Shown here: positions 46,472-60,120 of the stretch, in pieces
Numbering within the stretch: the stretch's first letter is position 1
Layout of the letters: each line of letters opens with the position of its first letter
Assembly: GCA_047495785.1 (NCBI GenBank)
Contig: JBLDXI010000032.1
Location: 992,001 to 1,056,000, forward strand
Source of the DNA: Lepidodermella squamata
Lineage: Eukaryota > Gastrotricha
DNA: 64,000 nucleotides
Direction: 5' to 3'
The notes under the pieces: generated by a model
Told to the model about the DNA's origin: nothing
What the model saw: the letters and a program-made list of their open reading frames with translations, nothing else
Databases searched by the model: none
Translations under genes and position numbers: made by a program

Positions 46472-48724
46472 TTACCGAACATCATCACTGGCATTACCAG
46501 GCGAGGTAATGTTAGATTTGCTGTTATTGTTATTACTATTAGAATCGGGACTTCCGTAATTGGCAAAGTGTTCGCGAAAGACTGCACGCATTTCAGTAAC
46601 ATCGGCTCGCAACTCTTCGGCTTCCTCCGCCTTCTCGCCGTACATTTCGAGCAACTTCTCGTAACGAACCGTCAAATCCTGATGGTCGCGCTCCAGTTTC
46701 GACAACTGCGATTCGAGATCAGCGCACCGCTTTTGAATCGCGTTGGAACCGAATGACAACCGAGATTCGGACTCGGTCGCGCGGCGTTCATAACCAGCAG
46801 CCCGGGCACGTTCCTGCTCACACATTGACTCTAAATTCGCGACTCGCCGCTTCCAAATATCACGATCTGCCTCTAATTGCACGTAATTCGCCTGGATTTT
46901 CGTCAGTTCCAATTTGAAAATTTCACTAGATCTCTCCAGCTCCATTCTACGCTTTTCCGAACTGGACGCGAGCGCTTCTGATTCACGAGCCCGTTGCTCG
47001 GCTTGGCTTAAAGCTGTCTCTAATTGAGCCAATTTCGTCGACATTGTCTTCTCCGTCTCATTCCAATTTTTCGAGGCGAGGGCGTAACTTTGTTGAAGCG
47101 ATTCGAGTTGCTTTAACACCGGTTTAGCAGCACTTGTCGCACCTTCTCGCAGTTCCTCGGCATACGAATTTGCCTGCTCGAATTTCGCCTCCAATTCTGC
47201 AACCTCCTGCCGACGTTGTCGCTCGACGGTCAACAATTTCTCCTCAAGCTCACGAACAACATCGCCTAATTGATCAATTCGTTCCAAAAGTTTATTTTCA
47301 CGTTCTTTCGAGGTATCGCCGACGCTAGAAACGCGTTTTTCCAGCGACTCAAGCTCAGCTTTTGTGTCTAACAACTGTTGGTGCTTATCTTGAACCTCCT
47401 TCTCCATTCGCTTAACGGCCGACGTCATCTGTTGCACCATTTCAGAACTTTGCCGCTCCCCTTCCATTTTCAGTGTGAGATTTCGCTCGAGTTGCATCAT
47501 TTTATTGTTCAGTTCCTCGTTTTTGCGATGAGCTTCTTGCAACTGAGCGTCGGTTTCCTTCTCCTTAGCTCGAAGCTTTTTTACTAAACTTATACCCTGA
47601 GCTTGTTGCTTCGACAATTTTTCGCCTTCTTCCCGTAATTCAGAAATCACTTGATCGCGTTCTTTTATCTCGTTTTTCAGCAAACGAACAGTATCTGCAC
47701 CAAATTGCGCTTCTTGCGCCGCCTGGGCATCCATTTGACGACGTATTTCCGTAAGCTGAGTATGTAAAAGGGTATTTTCGTCGCTCAATTCGAGGATTCG
47801 AGCATCCTTCTTTTCAAGAGCGCGAGTAATTTCAGCCAACTGTTTCATTAATTGAGCTGCAGTCTGGTCGTTATTTGATGTATTTTGCACAGGCTTGACT
47901 TGGCTTGGGGATGATTCGACTGACGACGTGAAGCCAGCTGGCACCAATGGCCTGAAATGGCGGCTAGATTCCTGGGCAGGGATAGTGTAACCCTCGATAA
48001 TACAACTAGACGGTGTAGATACGATTTCAATATCTGATGTCGTCGAAGGAGCAACTTCTACTCGAACTAACTCCGATCCCATGCACGATGATGCCGCTTC
48101 CGATGGCGGAGCGGGAGATTCAATTGAACGTGGGGAATGTGATTCAGCCACCTCGTTATTGGAAGGATTGTCTTGCACAACAGTATCTTCTGAGGATGAG
48201 ACCATTCGATTGTTGGAATCTTGAGGAGATAACGGAGCTATTTGGGAAGAAGTATGCGGCGAGTCTTGTGATTCCTGTGGTGGGGAGGAAACAGGTCTGA
48301 ATGTTAGAGCATCGTTGACTGGCATCAAGAGGCTGCTGCTTTCGGCAGTTAGCTCTTGTACTTCGCTATCATTTTCCGGCAGCATATGGTCGACATGGGC
48401 AGATTCACTTGGCGCTTTCGGCGAGCTCAATGAACTAGTACTGCTCGATAACTTGACGGCGAAGGGCTGCCCGCGAGGCGAGAGAGCTCGAAGCGGTCGA
48501 CTGGATCCTCCACGATCTGATGACATATCATCTGAAGCTGAATTTTCTGGCTCGTGGTGTGGCTCTGATACTCCGGCAGAGTCTGATTGTTCGACAGCTG
48601 CAGTTCTGAGCGCAGCCTCTTCTTGCTCTTTAATATCAAGTACCTTGTCAATTTTCTTTTGAGCATTTTTGATAGCATTTGTCGCGATCGACGCTAGCGC
48701 CGCTGCATCCCACCAACCGCTCAT
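46472..48724 (-). CDS. TMF1: TATA element modulatory factor / Golgi coiled-coil protein TMF1
   Basis: A golgin that tethers vesicles at the Golgi and binds Rab6. A single exon of 750 residues. The N-terminus (MSGWWDAAALASIATNAIKN then KKIDKVLDI) matches the amphipathic TMF1 start. Residues about 50-270 are Ser/Pro/Glu-rich and disordered. A continuous coiled coil covers about 285-720. The Rab-binding C-terminal region is recognisable by RYEKLLEMYGEKAEEAEELR. A short Asn/Ser-rich tail follows. The gene is intronless although long, which is unusual here. Confidence 0.93.
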   Translation of the reverse strand: MSGWWDAAALASIATNAIKNAQKKIDKVLDIKEQEEAALRTAAVEQSDSAGVSEPHHEPENSASDDMSSDRGGSSRPLRALSPRGQPFAVKLSSSTSSLSSPKAPSESAHVDHMLPENDSEVQELTAESSSLLMPVNDALTFRPVSSPPQESQDSPHTSSQIAPLSPQDSNNRMVSSSEDTVVQDNPSNNEVAESHSPRSIESPAPPSEAASSCMGSELVRVEVAPSTTSDIEIVSTPSSCIIEGYTIPAQESSRHFRPLVPAGFTSSVESSPSQVKPVQNTSNNDQTAAQLMKQLAEITRALEKKDARILELSDENTLLHTQLTEIRRQMDAQAAQEAQFGADTVRLLKNEIKERDQVISELREEGEKLSKQQAQGISLVKKLRAKEKETDAQLQEAHRKNEELNNKMMQLERNLTLKMEGERQSSEMVQQMTSAVKRMEKEVQDKHQQLLDTKAELESLEKRVSSVGDTSKERENKLLERIDQLGDVVRELEEKLLTVERQRRQEVAELEAKFEQANSYAEELREGATSAAKPVLKQLESLQQSYALASKNWNETEKTMSTKLAQLETALSQAEQRARESEALASSSEKRRMELERSSEIFKLELTKIQANYVQLEADRDIWKRRVANLESMCEQERARAAGYERRATESESRLSFGSNAIQKRCADLESQLSKLERDHQDLTVRYEKLLEMYGEKAEEAEELRADVTEMRAVFREHFANYGSPDSNSNNNNSKSNITSPGNASDDVR

Positions 48725-49326
48725 TATAAGTTATTATTGAAACTAAATGGCTGAGAGAATCAGAGCGATATAAATTGGAACAGCACAAGCAGAGGTTAAA
48801 AAAGGTAGGTCGACAAATTATGCATGAGAGGTGAGACGTGCCAGGTGAGCATAACCGTTATACACGTAGAGATAATGATGATAGGAAAGTTTACGAGCTC
48901 TTTCTTGGCCTAACGACGCATCCATTCGATTGACATCAATAAATTGACCGATACATTTGAAACTCATCTATAGAGACATAGCGAATCGAGTCACTGAGAA
49001 TCGAGTGATGCAATTTGGCATGAGAGCTAAAGATAGATGAGATAGATGGCGTGGAAAAGACTCAGCAAAACCCATATGAAAGAAACACACCAAAAAATCG
49101 CCAAATGAGGCAGAAAAGCGACAAAGCCCGCGCAAAGTCAATCGTCATTCAATTATAATTTTATTATGTTGTTCAATTTACATCAAACTATGTTTTAATA
49201 ATTAACACAGTAAAATATAAAAAATTTGCGTCCTTAGTTGCGCATAGTGACAGTCATCGGGTTTCCGATGTCATTAAGCGATAAACGCATATTGTAAGGA
49301 AAGTTCAGCAGTGAATCTCGCGAATA
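48725..49326. promoter_or_regulatory. Divergent promoter region, TMF1 and CFAP91
   Basis: About 600 bp between divergent start codons. No core elements are recognisable. Short AT-rich tracts only. Confidence 0.4.
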
Positions 49327-51871
<2,545 letters not shown>

Positions 51872-52152
51872 GCCAAAGTTCAACCGTGTATAATCGGAAA
51901 CTTGAAAATTGCTATCAAATTACTCGGCTGATGATGTGTTATTGAGAACAAAATAAAATATTTTACTAAGAAAATAGTATTTATTTTGCCAGTCAAGTAT
52001 CACGAAGTGTTGACGTATTCAAAAAGTGCAATTTTTTCGTAACTGAAAACAGGGTTGCTAGAGGCTCAAGGAAAGCGCTTCAAGTTATGGAATAAAATGG
52101 CATAAATTCACGGGAAAAAACTAGCGTCAAATCGGGTAAAAAAATATGACAG

Positions 52153-53711
52153 TTAATTTTTGTAAAAATCATCATTGTCATCTTTATTGTTCCGCTTGCC
52201 GCTGTCAGTACGCCGAATCGTAACAACAGGCTTGGCTGAAGTCGAAGAAATCGTCGATGTGACAGTGGTGATTGTTCGATTTGTCGTTTTACCACGCGCC
52301 GTGCTGTTGCCAGACCGCCCTGACATCTCAGCATCGTACTCGTCGTCAACTTCACCTACAGCTGACGCCTCCAGACTGGCGGCTTCTCGGTTCAAAAATT
52401 CTTCAATGTCATAGTGGCGCAGTTGGCGAGCGATGTCGACCGGGCGAGCGCCTTCCGCATCCCGCATTGCCAAGGCGTTATAGGTATCCATGTTCTCGGA
52501 TGTTACCAGGGCTCTGACTGTTTGTAGATTGCCGGATTGGGCTGCGAGATGCAGCGGCGTTGATCGAGCTGTGATCAGTGCTGTAGGGCTGGCACCAAGA
52601 GAAAGGAGTTGCTGGAAAAAATTGTAAAAAATCTAAGTTATTCAAGCGATTCCGCGACTAACCTTGACAGTTGATGGGTGTTTGTAGGCTGCTGCGAAGT
52701 GAAGAGCCGTGAAATTTCCTTCCTCCGCCTTAGCGTCGATTTCAGCGCCGTGTTTAGCCAGCAACGCTACAATATCATCAGCCCCTTCCATACCCGCGAC
52801 GTGTAACGGGCCAAGGCCGCGGCTGTTATTCAATCGAATGAACTGGTAACCATTGCTAGCCGTCAAAAATCGCCTCACTGCGTCTTCATCATTTCGTCGT
52901 ATCGCATCGAAAAAGTTATTCAAATTCGATGGAGATATTCCAATGGGGGTCGAACTCCCTGATAAAAAGCCAAGAAAATCGTTGCGGCTTTGGTAAAAAC
53001 TATTGCTGACTTACTTAATTCAACACTTCTATTAGTGCTTCCGCCACTCTCGTTTGATTCGTCTTCAAATCGGCCGGTATTCGGCGGGCTTTTCGCCTCA
53101 GGCTTTTCCGGCAAATCGTCGATCCTAATTTTCGTCGGCTTGAGATCGACAACACTATTATGCGGTGACCTCAAGAATTTTTTGCACGAAAACGCGTAAG
53201 CTTCCTCGTTTTCTTTATCGTGAATCATCACGTGGTCCAAATACCAAGCATCTTGCATTCGATCACTTTCGTGTCCAAGTTTGATATGTTCGATGCGACC
53301 TACGTGCGGTATGGTCAGTTCGAATTTATCCATTCTGCCCCTTTGAAATGGTATTGGTTCACCGCGAGGGCGGACCAGCTCGATTTTTTTCGATCGGCCG
53401 TTCTCGCCAAACAGCGTTATGAAAACTGGAGCTTGAGTACTTCCGCCGTTTTCATTACCAGTTTTAACAAAAACAACGTATTGAGCCTCCGGAGCTTCTT
53501 TCTTCGAAACAACGTGGTCGTCCTGACAGCCAAAAATTCAAATTAAAAGGTTCAAAATTAATGGTCTTAATGACGCATTAGTTATAAATCCCAAGCTCCG
53601 TGACATTTTTACTTCGCAGTGAATCATTATTGCCATATTCTGTGATAAGCCAAGCTCTAAAAAACTGGGATCCACACTGAAACTTACGAGATTTCGAGGT
53701 CTGAATTTCAT
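52153..53711 (-). CDS. PLAT domain plus ankyrin repeat protein
   Basis: Four exons (53711-53688, 53522-53015, 52958-52663, 52611-52153) in phase give 428 residues. Exon 2 encodes a PLAT/LH2 beta-sandwich (YVVFVKTGNENGGSTQAPVF; FELTIPHVGRIEHIKLGHES; DAWYLDHVMIHD), which usually binds lipid or membrane partners. Exons 3-4 encode about four ankyrin repeats (RGLGPLHVAGMEGADDIVAL; NFTALHFAAAYKHPSTVKQL; RSTPLHLAAQSGNLQTVRAL). The C-terminal tail is Thr/Ser-rich, then Asp/Asn-rich. The first exon is only 8 codons; it fits the phase but is less certain. Partner and site of action are unknown. It begins 90 bp after the stop of the gene upstream on the same strand. Confidence 0.8.
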
Positions 53712-53801
53712 TTCATGAAATGAAAGAAAACAACAAAAACGTAAAATGTCAACCCCAAATTTTGAAAATGAAAGATAAGCAAAGCTTAGCCACGAAAGGT
53801 T

Positions 53802-55243
53802 TTAGTCATCATCGCTGCTTTCATCACTACTGCTTTCACTACTGGTTTCGCTTTTGTCAACTAACTCGGCATGAGGGTCGTTAACCGACTCCTGCCGAAT
53901 CAAGGGAGGCAGCTTTCGTTCAGGCGAAGGTAGGCACACGGGGGTTCTCGGCGATCGGATTGTTATTACTCGGTTTTTTGTTATTAGCACAGGCACGATT
54001 ATGTTATGAAACCGCGACGGTGACAGGGGTGGAGGGTTGTCTACAGATACGAAAGATCTAGGAGTTTTGACGACATTAACATTTCCCCGATGAAAGACGC
54101 CATTTGACTCAGTTTCATCTGCCGCACTGTTAGTAAATGTTAGTCAACAAGAAAGCGTAAGTATGCAGATAGATGCAAAAATAACTCATCATTACGAATT
54201 GAAAAGGTTTAAAAACTCACGGAGACTTCGCCGATTTAGACCTCACTGGTTTGCGTTTTTTAAGACCGGCAGCCTCGTATCGATCTTCCATAAGCTTTTC
54301 TTTTTCAGGTGGGTTCAACTCCTGCGGTAATTTGAAAGAAAATTATAATCAGATTGTTACTGAAATTGATTTCAGCCACTTATGATGACAGATCAAGCAA
54401 GCTTTTGACAAACAGCAACTGAAAATAACCAAAGAGTACGTACAAGACATGCAACAATTTTAGTAGCGAAGTCTACGAGGCGGGATGCTTCGGCCTGACT
54501 AACGTAAGAACTTTGAGCCGCACGAATAGTCGGAATGCCACCGGGGAATGGACTGTAATGACATGAATTGAAGCTTAAAGCTAAATGCAATAAACAAATA
54601 TTGAAAGAGGCACCTCTTCGTTTTGCCACCATAGCTAGAAGAGCAGTAATGGAGATCTTTGATACGATTAACTAGAATAACATTTCCAAATTGATCGCGT
54701 TTGCAATAGCCATGTGGAACGTAATATTCCTTGACAACTGTTTTTTCCATGGTTTGTTCCACATCATCTTCGATGGTTTTCGACCGGTTCGTTAACGCCT
54801 CGGGTTTTTTCTCCTTATCTTCCTAAAATGCACCATGATATTAGATTTAGCAATGTGTACCTACTTCGTTAACATTACCAGCTTCAAATGAGTCATCCGT
54901 TTTCTGATTTCTTTATCAGCGAAGTTGTGTTTAAGAGAAGGAACACTTGTTCTCGGACCATCGTAGGCAACGACAAGGCGCTAAAGAGGCTTATCTCAGC
55001 AGTTGAATAAGGTAAATGGCCTACAATTACTCTTTTCAACGATGGATATATCATCCGTGGATGATAAGCACTAGAGAGATCAAAGCCATCTTCCCGCCGT
55101 TTGACTTCGATGTAGTATTTCCTATCAATCGATAGATGATTGAGTAGTTAAGATAGCAATTAAGCAAAATACAATTTTCGTCCCACTGATTTCACCACCT
55201 TGTTTGTCGATGCCTCCAAAGGAAAGACTTCGCGTTCCGCCAT
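53802..55243 (-). CDS. Unrecognised 335-residue protein with acidic C-terminus
   Basis: Seven exons (55243-55173, 55121-55031, 54980-54879, 54822-54614, 54552-54444, 54321-54221, 54126-53802) keep phase at every junction, so the model is solid though the family is unknown to me. The N-terminal two thirds look conserved: KYYIEVKRREDGFDLSSAYH, LVVAYDGPRTSVPSLKHNFA, KEYYVPHGYCKRDQFGNVIL and SPFPGGIPTIRAAQSSYVSQ. Then comes a basic linker (GLKKRKPVRSKSAKS). The tail ends in alternating Ser and acidic residues (SETSSESSSDESSDDD). There is no signal peptide or membrane span. A cytoskeletal or ciliary role is possible by neighbourhood only. Two donors (GTATTT, GTGCCT) are weak. Confidence 0.75.
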
Positions 55244-55819
55244 AACGAAACCTAAAGCAAAGAGAGGGATTGTCATTAGTTCAGATAGTGTGCATCTCGC
55301 AAATTATATCAGCATCGCAATACAAATATTTCTCGGGCATCGATTAGTACCAGGAAGGAAGTCTCAATAGAATTGAGTGCCGAGTGCTATCAAAAACGGA
55401 AAGCACTTGTTGCAGAAGGACCTCAGTTGCTAAGGGCCTAGATGCGTTGCTACACTCTTAGTAAAACAAATTTTGTTCACAAAAATAAATTTATAAGAGA
55501 TTTTCATGAAAAGGAATGATTCTGAGGTAGTAACTTGCTGCATTATTTTTTCCTTCGATTTTTTTAGTTTGAGAACCTAGATCCAAGGCCCCCTCTGCCC
55601 ATATCCTGGCATTACGTTCAGGATTTTCAGCATCATCAGCTTTAACCCAACATGAGCGAATGCTTATTTCATAGCAGATAAGGATATGTACCGTTTGAGT
55701 GACAGTTTAAAGCTTAGAGCTTGATATTTCATTTGGAAATAGGAACAGCCAAGAACAGGAACATGGGGCCAAGACATGGAGTGTTTTCGCCAATCGTACC
55801 CGATGCTTCGATGAAACAT

Positions 55820-57229
55820 TCATCCGATCACTCGTGGCTTGAACGACCGCTGTAGGCTGAGATGGGCGCTCAAATTATGAAAAGGTGAGCGCTGAGACTG
55901 GGACTTGGGGGATTCGCTCACCAATCGCCCACATCTGATGCAAGAATATTTTGTCGACAAAAAGCGCGACACTGCGCCTATTCTCGCGACATAAATAACT
56001 GGAATCACAATTGGCATCGACAAGAATAGAGTATATAGCAAATTTTGAAGGATCATGCAATACGTCTCAAATTGATGGAAGTCTTCCAAGCCTTCGTTGT
56101 TCGAAAATTTGACCAGATAAGCCATTGCTATTTCGTGAATGACAAACGGCAGCCAGCATAGAATGAATGCTGACGCATAATCAGCGTTGTCTTGTTCAAT
56201 TTCGCCACTTTCGCCCTGGTACGTCCACTTGACCGGTGGATAACCCGTCGGAAGCTGAAGTGGCACATGATGATAAAAGTCATAGCTATTAACGTCACAA
56301 TCAAAACGAGGAACTCGAAAGAGTATTGGTAGAAACTATGTGTGTAATTGGAGCACCAGTTCCAGCTGCTGGACACTAACATATTTTGATCTTCTGTTGC
56401 CATGAATGCATTCAGGTAAATATCAAGCAATGAATCTATCGAAGTATTTAAGTGGCATGATTCTGGCTGGTCTGACATGAAGATGTTCAAATAGGAATGG
56501 AAAGACGACGCGTTGTTGAGGTCAATGAAAAACACTCCATGATTGAAATCTTTTCCGAAAGAGTTGAGCTCCTGAACATCAGCGCCCGTCTCCAAAATCG
56601 ATTCATCGCAATTCATGTATTCAACAGCTATCAGTTTCTGTTGTATTCCAGATAGCCGAGGTTCCATGTTCGCAAGTGGAAGTATAATTTCAAACACCAC
56701 GTGGTCGATTACAGCTGTTGAAAAATTGTTATGATAAGGCGGGTTGGAAAAGAAGGAGTCTTACTTATTAAAACAACGCCCATCGCAACAAGACACGGAG
56801 CTTTTCTCACAAGGAAGTGATTCGTAACTTGCTTATATTGATGGGGATATGCCTGCGACAGGAGAGAGAAGTTTAATGGGCTTAAATGGTCTAACACGAT
56901 AAACTCACGATTCCTATAAAATTGTCCAAAAACATTCCACATAGATTGAGCAGGAAAGACAGATAACCAGCCATTTCGAGGCTATGTTCCAGCCTATAGG
57001 CGCATTTGTTCACTTTGGCGTCGATGTCAAAGTACCAAAACGAAGCCGATCTGATCAATGACACGGTTCTCATGCCACAGATGTACATCCCAGAGGCCAA
57101 AAGACTGGCCAAGAACAGCCTATAGGTTCGACGGTGTATTTCGCCCTTGACAACACCTTCCATCGCGAAGGAATTTACAACAATAGCAATAATGAGAGAT
57201 ACGACTTCCGCTACAGCTTTGTAAACCAT
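55820..57229 (-). CDS. Rhodopsin-type GPCR, with apparent frameshift
   Basis: Exons 57229-56909, 56852-56765 and 56714 onward keep phase. Membrane spans are recognisable: TM1 (VVSLIIAIVVNSFAM), TM2 and TM3 ending DNFIGIAYPHQYKQV, in which the usual DRY is replaced by DNF. TM4 is APCLVAMGVVLI, then a long second extracellular loop of about 120 residues (unusual), then TM5 (FEFLVLIVTLIAMTFIIMCHF). TM6 (ASAFILCWLPFVIHEIAMAY) and TM7 (SMPIVIPVIYVARIGAV) lie in another frame. The loop-3 helix ends KVAKLNKTTLIM in the first frame, so one base seems missing near 56165. A 59-bp in-phase intron could also bridge the frames but would remove that helix. The N-terminal start is uncertain, and the ligand is unknown. 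Confidence 0.7.
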
Positions 57230-58240
57230 TATTTATCTTTAATTATCTTGAAATGTGAAGCATATGCTACTAACTTTCTTGTGAACTGTGAAGTTATGAG
57301 CAATTCATGTGGACTTATGTACCCAAGTCCAGAAGTTGAATCGGCCGAAGGCTGCTCCGTTCTAAATTCTTGGCATAACTGGGTAATCGGAAACATCGTA
57401 CACATGATTGTCATAGTGGCGGTGACATGAGCAGGGACATCGCAAGCAAATTCAATTAATCATATTACCAAATTAATCTTATATATTTGGTTTTAAGCAG
57501 CTAGGTATTTGTTAATCAGTAAACAAGTCCTAATCACCCCGCTTCTAGGGATCACTATGGACCTTTTCAGACATCATGATGACAGACCGATTGCATACAG
57601 CTGTTTCCGAGCGTGGGTTTGTCCTCGAAATTCAGGATTTTTCAAAGCGTCGCACGCAGATTACGACTGGCGTAGATGTGGTGACATGAGCAGGTAAATA
57701 AAGGTGAAATGTAAAGAAACCCTAGATGTACTCATTATCCTAATCATATAGCTTCGTGGGATATGTGGAGACTCCTAGAGCCAACAGCTGACATATTCCA
57801 TGCATTTTTTTCGTACGTGTGTCAGAATCCATCTTAATCACTCATCGTCCGTCACGTCAACTACCTATTCATCAGGTAATATTGTCGATTAGAATATTTT
57901 ACATTTGAAATGACCAATTTCTCGGTTGTTTAACTCGTAGTCCTTGTGTTTCGTAGGCGCATTTTAGCCAATTACTCATGGAGCGGGTTTTAAATGCAAC
58001 CAGGTTCTGCTACTTAAAGTTACTAGTACAAATATTCAATCAGATCTTTTGAGTATCTCGCGAGGCACACAAGCAGAGTGGAAAACGAGGGCATAAACAT
58101 GTTTGTTTTGTTACGACTCTCGACACATTTTTCAAATCAGAGCTGTACAGATTTGATCAACGTAATACGAATTACAATTCATTAAAAAACTTGATTTATT
58201 GAAAATCAATTAGAATAAAAAGCAAAAAGTCTTGTGTCAA
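57230..58240. other. Intergenic between GPCR and P450
   Basis: Contains GGTGACATGAGCAGG twice (about 57420 and 57677) in direct orientation. Minus-strand sequence at about 57230-57410 stays open and could be an extracellular N-terminal exon of the GPCR, but the splice is unclear. No other gene is seen. Confidence 0.4.
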
Positions 58241-59772
58241 TCAGCGGCTTTCAACGAACACTTTGTAGAACGGTGGCTTGTGCACCAATCCATAAATTCC
58301 ATCCTCGAATTTCGATTCGGGTGTTGCAAGCGTGAATTTGTATCGATGTAAAACCGCCACCAAGAAAATGAAGAATTCCACTTTAGCGAGGCCCTCGCCA
58401 AGACAGATTCTTGGACCCAAGCCAAACGGCAAAAAGTGTGACGAGTGACTCAGCAACTCACCATCTTTGCCGATCCATCGCTCTGGGTCGAAAATCTCGG
58501 GGTTCTTCCAGTATGATTCATCGAAATGAACAGCAGTGGCGTTGTAGGCGACTAACGAATCCGGAGGAATATCATTTGGCTTTGGCATGCTCATCAAGAT
58601 TCGAATGATACACCCCAAGAGGAGCAATGGAAGCGTGTCGAAGAACCTCATACATAACAGCGTCAAGGTAGACCAGCTTGGGGCGATCAGCCAGTGTCGG
58701 CAGACGATCGGTATCAATCACTGAATCGATCAGTTCCTGGCATTTTTTCTGTATGGCGGGATTCTTCGTCAGATAGAAAAGGGCCCAGCGTAGTGCAGTA
58801 GATGTTGTCTCAGTGCCAGCTCCAAACATTTCATTCATAATCTCAGCGAATTCTCGCAAATCCATAGCTTCGTCTTTGCTATGTTCACTTGCAATGAAGA
58901 GGTCAGGGAAGTCGCGAATGTTTTCAGGATCGTAGTCCAAACGGTGTTCTTTGATCGCCTGCCTGAGCAACTTCTCCAGTAAAGCGATCATGCCATTTAA
59001 GTTTGAAAGGAAACTCGGCGACTTGAAATATTTCAGAAACGGGAAAAGCAAGAAGCCTGTGCTTTCAGCCGTCGACTGCTCTGTGCCTGCTTCCACTTTC
59101 TCCATAAGATCCACAAAATTCGGATCGTCATAAGGCAAACGCTTTCCGAGTACCAACGAGCAGATAACGTTGCAAACAGCATTTAAAGTAATTGTTTTAA
59201 GCTCAATCGCCTTTTTACCCTTGGCAGCTTCTTGGAGTTCATCAAGCAGAACTACTGCCTCTTCATGAATTTTAACAACCATAGATTCTTTGCCCATACC
59301 TGTGGATCAAATTAGCTTGAAATTCATTCCTTATAAACTAAGCTATAGTTGCCTTACCAAAATCTCGCATCGCTTTCAGGCCAAAACGCCTGTTCTTCCG
59401 CCATTTGTCATGGTTTGCAAACACGACTGCTTCCGGAATTTTGTCGTAGCCAGGTAAACGTTTTTCGATGCGCCAGCTGAATGTTTTACCCTGCTCAACA
59501 ATCGCCTCGTGAACTGTTTTAGCACTGTTCAGTACAATCATTCGAATAGGACCCAAGTAAAAAGTATTGATAGGGCCGTATTGCTTCGCCAGATCTCGCA
59601 AAACTTTCCACAAAACCGGCTTCTCGCTGCTGAACATCAGCCTATTGAGGTTGCCGAGCCATGGTACTGGAGCGGGACCAGGTGGAAGGCTATAGCGCTT
59701 GTCAAGCAGGAAACGGCGGTAAGTTACCAGTAGGAGGACTGTGAGGCTTGCAGCCAATAGTAGCAAAAGCAT
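58241..59772 (-). CDS. Cytochrome P450, CYP2 clan, with apparent frameshift
   Basis: A microsomal haem monooxygenase. Exon 1 (59772-59358) has the membrane anchor (LLLLLAASLTVLLLVTYRRF) and proline hinge (LPPGPAPVPWLGNL). Exon 2 (from 59299) has WRKNRRFG at the end of exon 1, the I-helix MFGAGTETTSTALRW and the ExxR motif in YEVLR. The last part has FDPERW and the haem loop FGLGPRICLGE with its cysteine. Between PLGVYHSNLDEHAKA and NDIPPDSLVAYN the frame changes by one base near 58576, at a CCAAATG where CCAATG would restore it. All catalytic motifs are otherwise intact, so either a sequencing error or a very recent lesion is likely. Substrate cannot be inferred. Confidence 0.88.
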
Positions 59773-59886
59773 TTTTTAATTTGTTGTGCAATCTGGAAAA
59801 GGTATTCTTATTTCGCCGAATACTAGATCTTATATAGACGTGGCAAGCTTAGTTCATTCTATTTTCAGCCGCGACACAAAATGATC

Positions 59887-60120
59887 TTTTACATGGAAAG
59901 TAGAGAGTACTGATGTCCGAGGCCATTTTTTAGGTATTTGACAAAAACGACCCCCTCGGACGTCAGTACTCCTAACTTTAACCAGTAAAAAACACAACGC
60001 TCAGAAATTAGTATATACAGTCATGCCCTCGTTATCTGGTATATTGAAGAATAATAAATGCATGTCCGATGTTGTGCGCTTTTTTACTGGTTACGAGTAC
60101 TATAATGTCCGCCGGTTTTG
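59887..60120. repeat. Three-copy motif: inverted pair plus a direct copy
   Basis: Copies lie at 59887-59922, 59954-59990 (inverted) and 60081-60120. Each reads roughly TTTTACTGGTTA, then GAGTACT, then TGTCCG-CGG. The first two form a 36-bp imperfect hairpin. They probably mark the ends of a decayed DNA element. Confidence 0.65.
60016..60037 (+). repeat. Possible pogo-type transposon end
   Basis: TACAGTCATGCCCTCGTTAT resembles pogo/Tigger terminal repeats (TA-CAGT...CCTCGTTA). No partner or coding sequence is nearby, so this is tentative. Confidence 0.35.

Noticed and set aside
58074-60037. Shared ATGCCCTCGTT on opposite strands flanking the P450 gene, as transposon ends
   Set aside because: Only 11 bp is shared, which is not unexpected by chance in a window this size, and no target duplication is visible.
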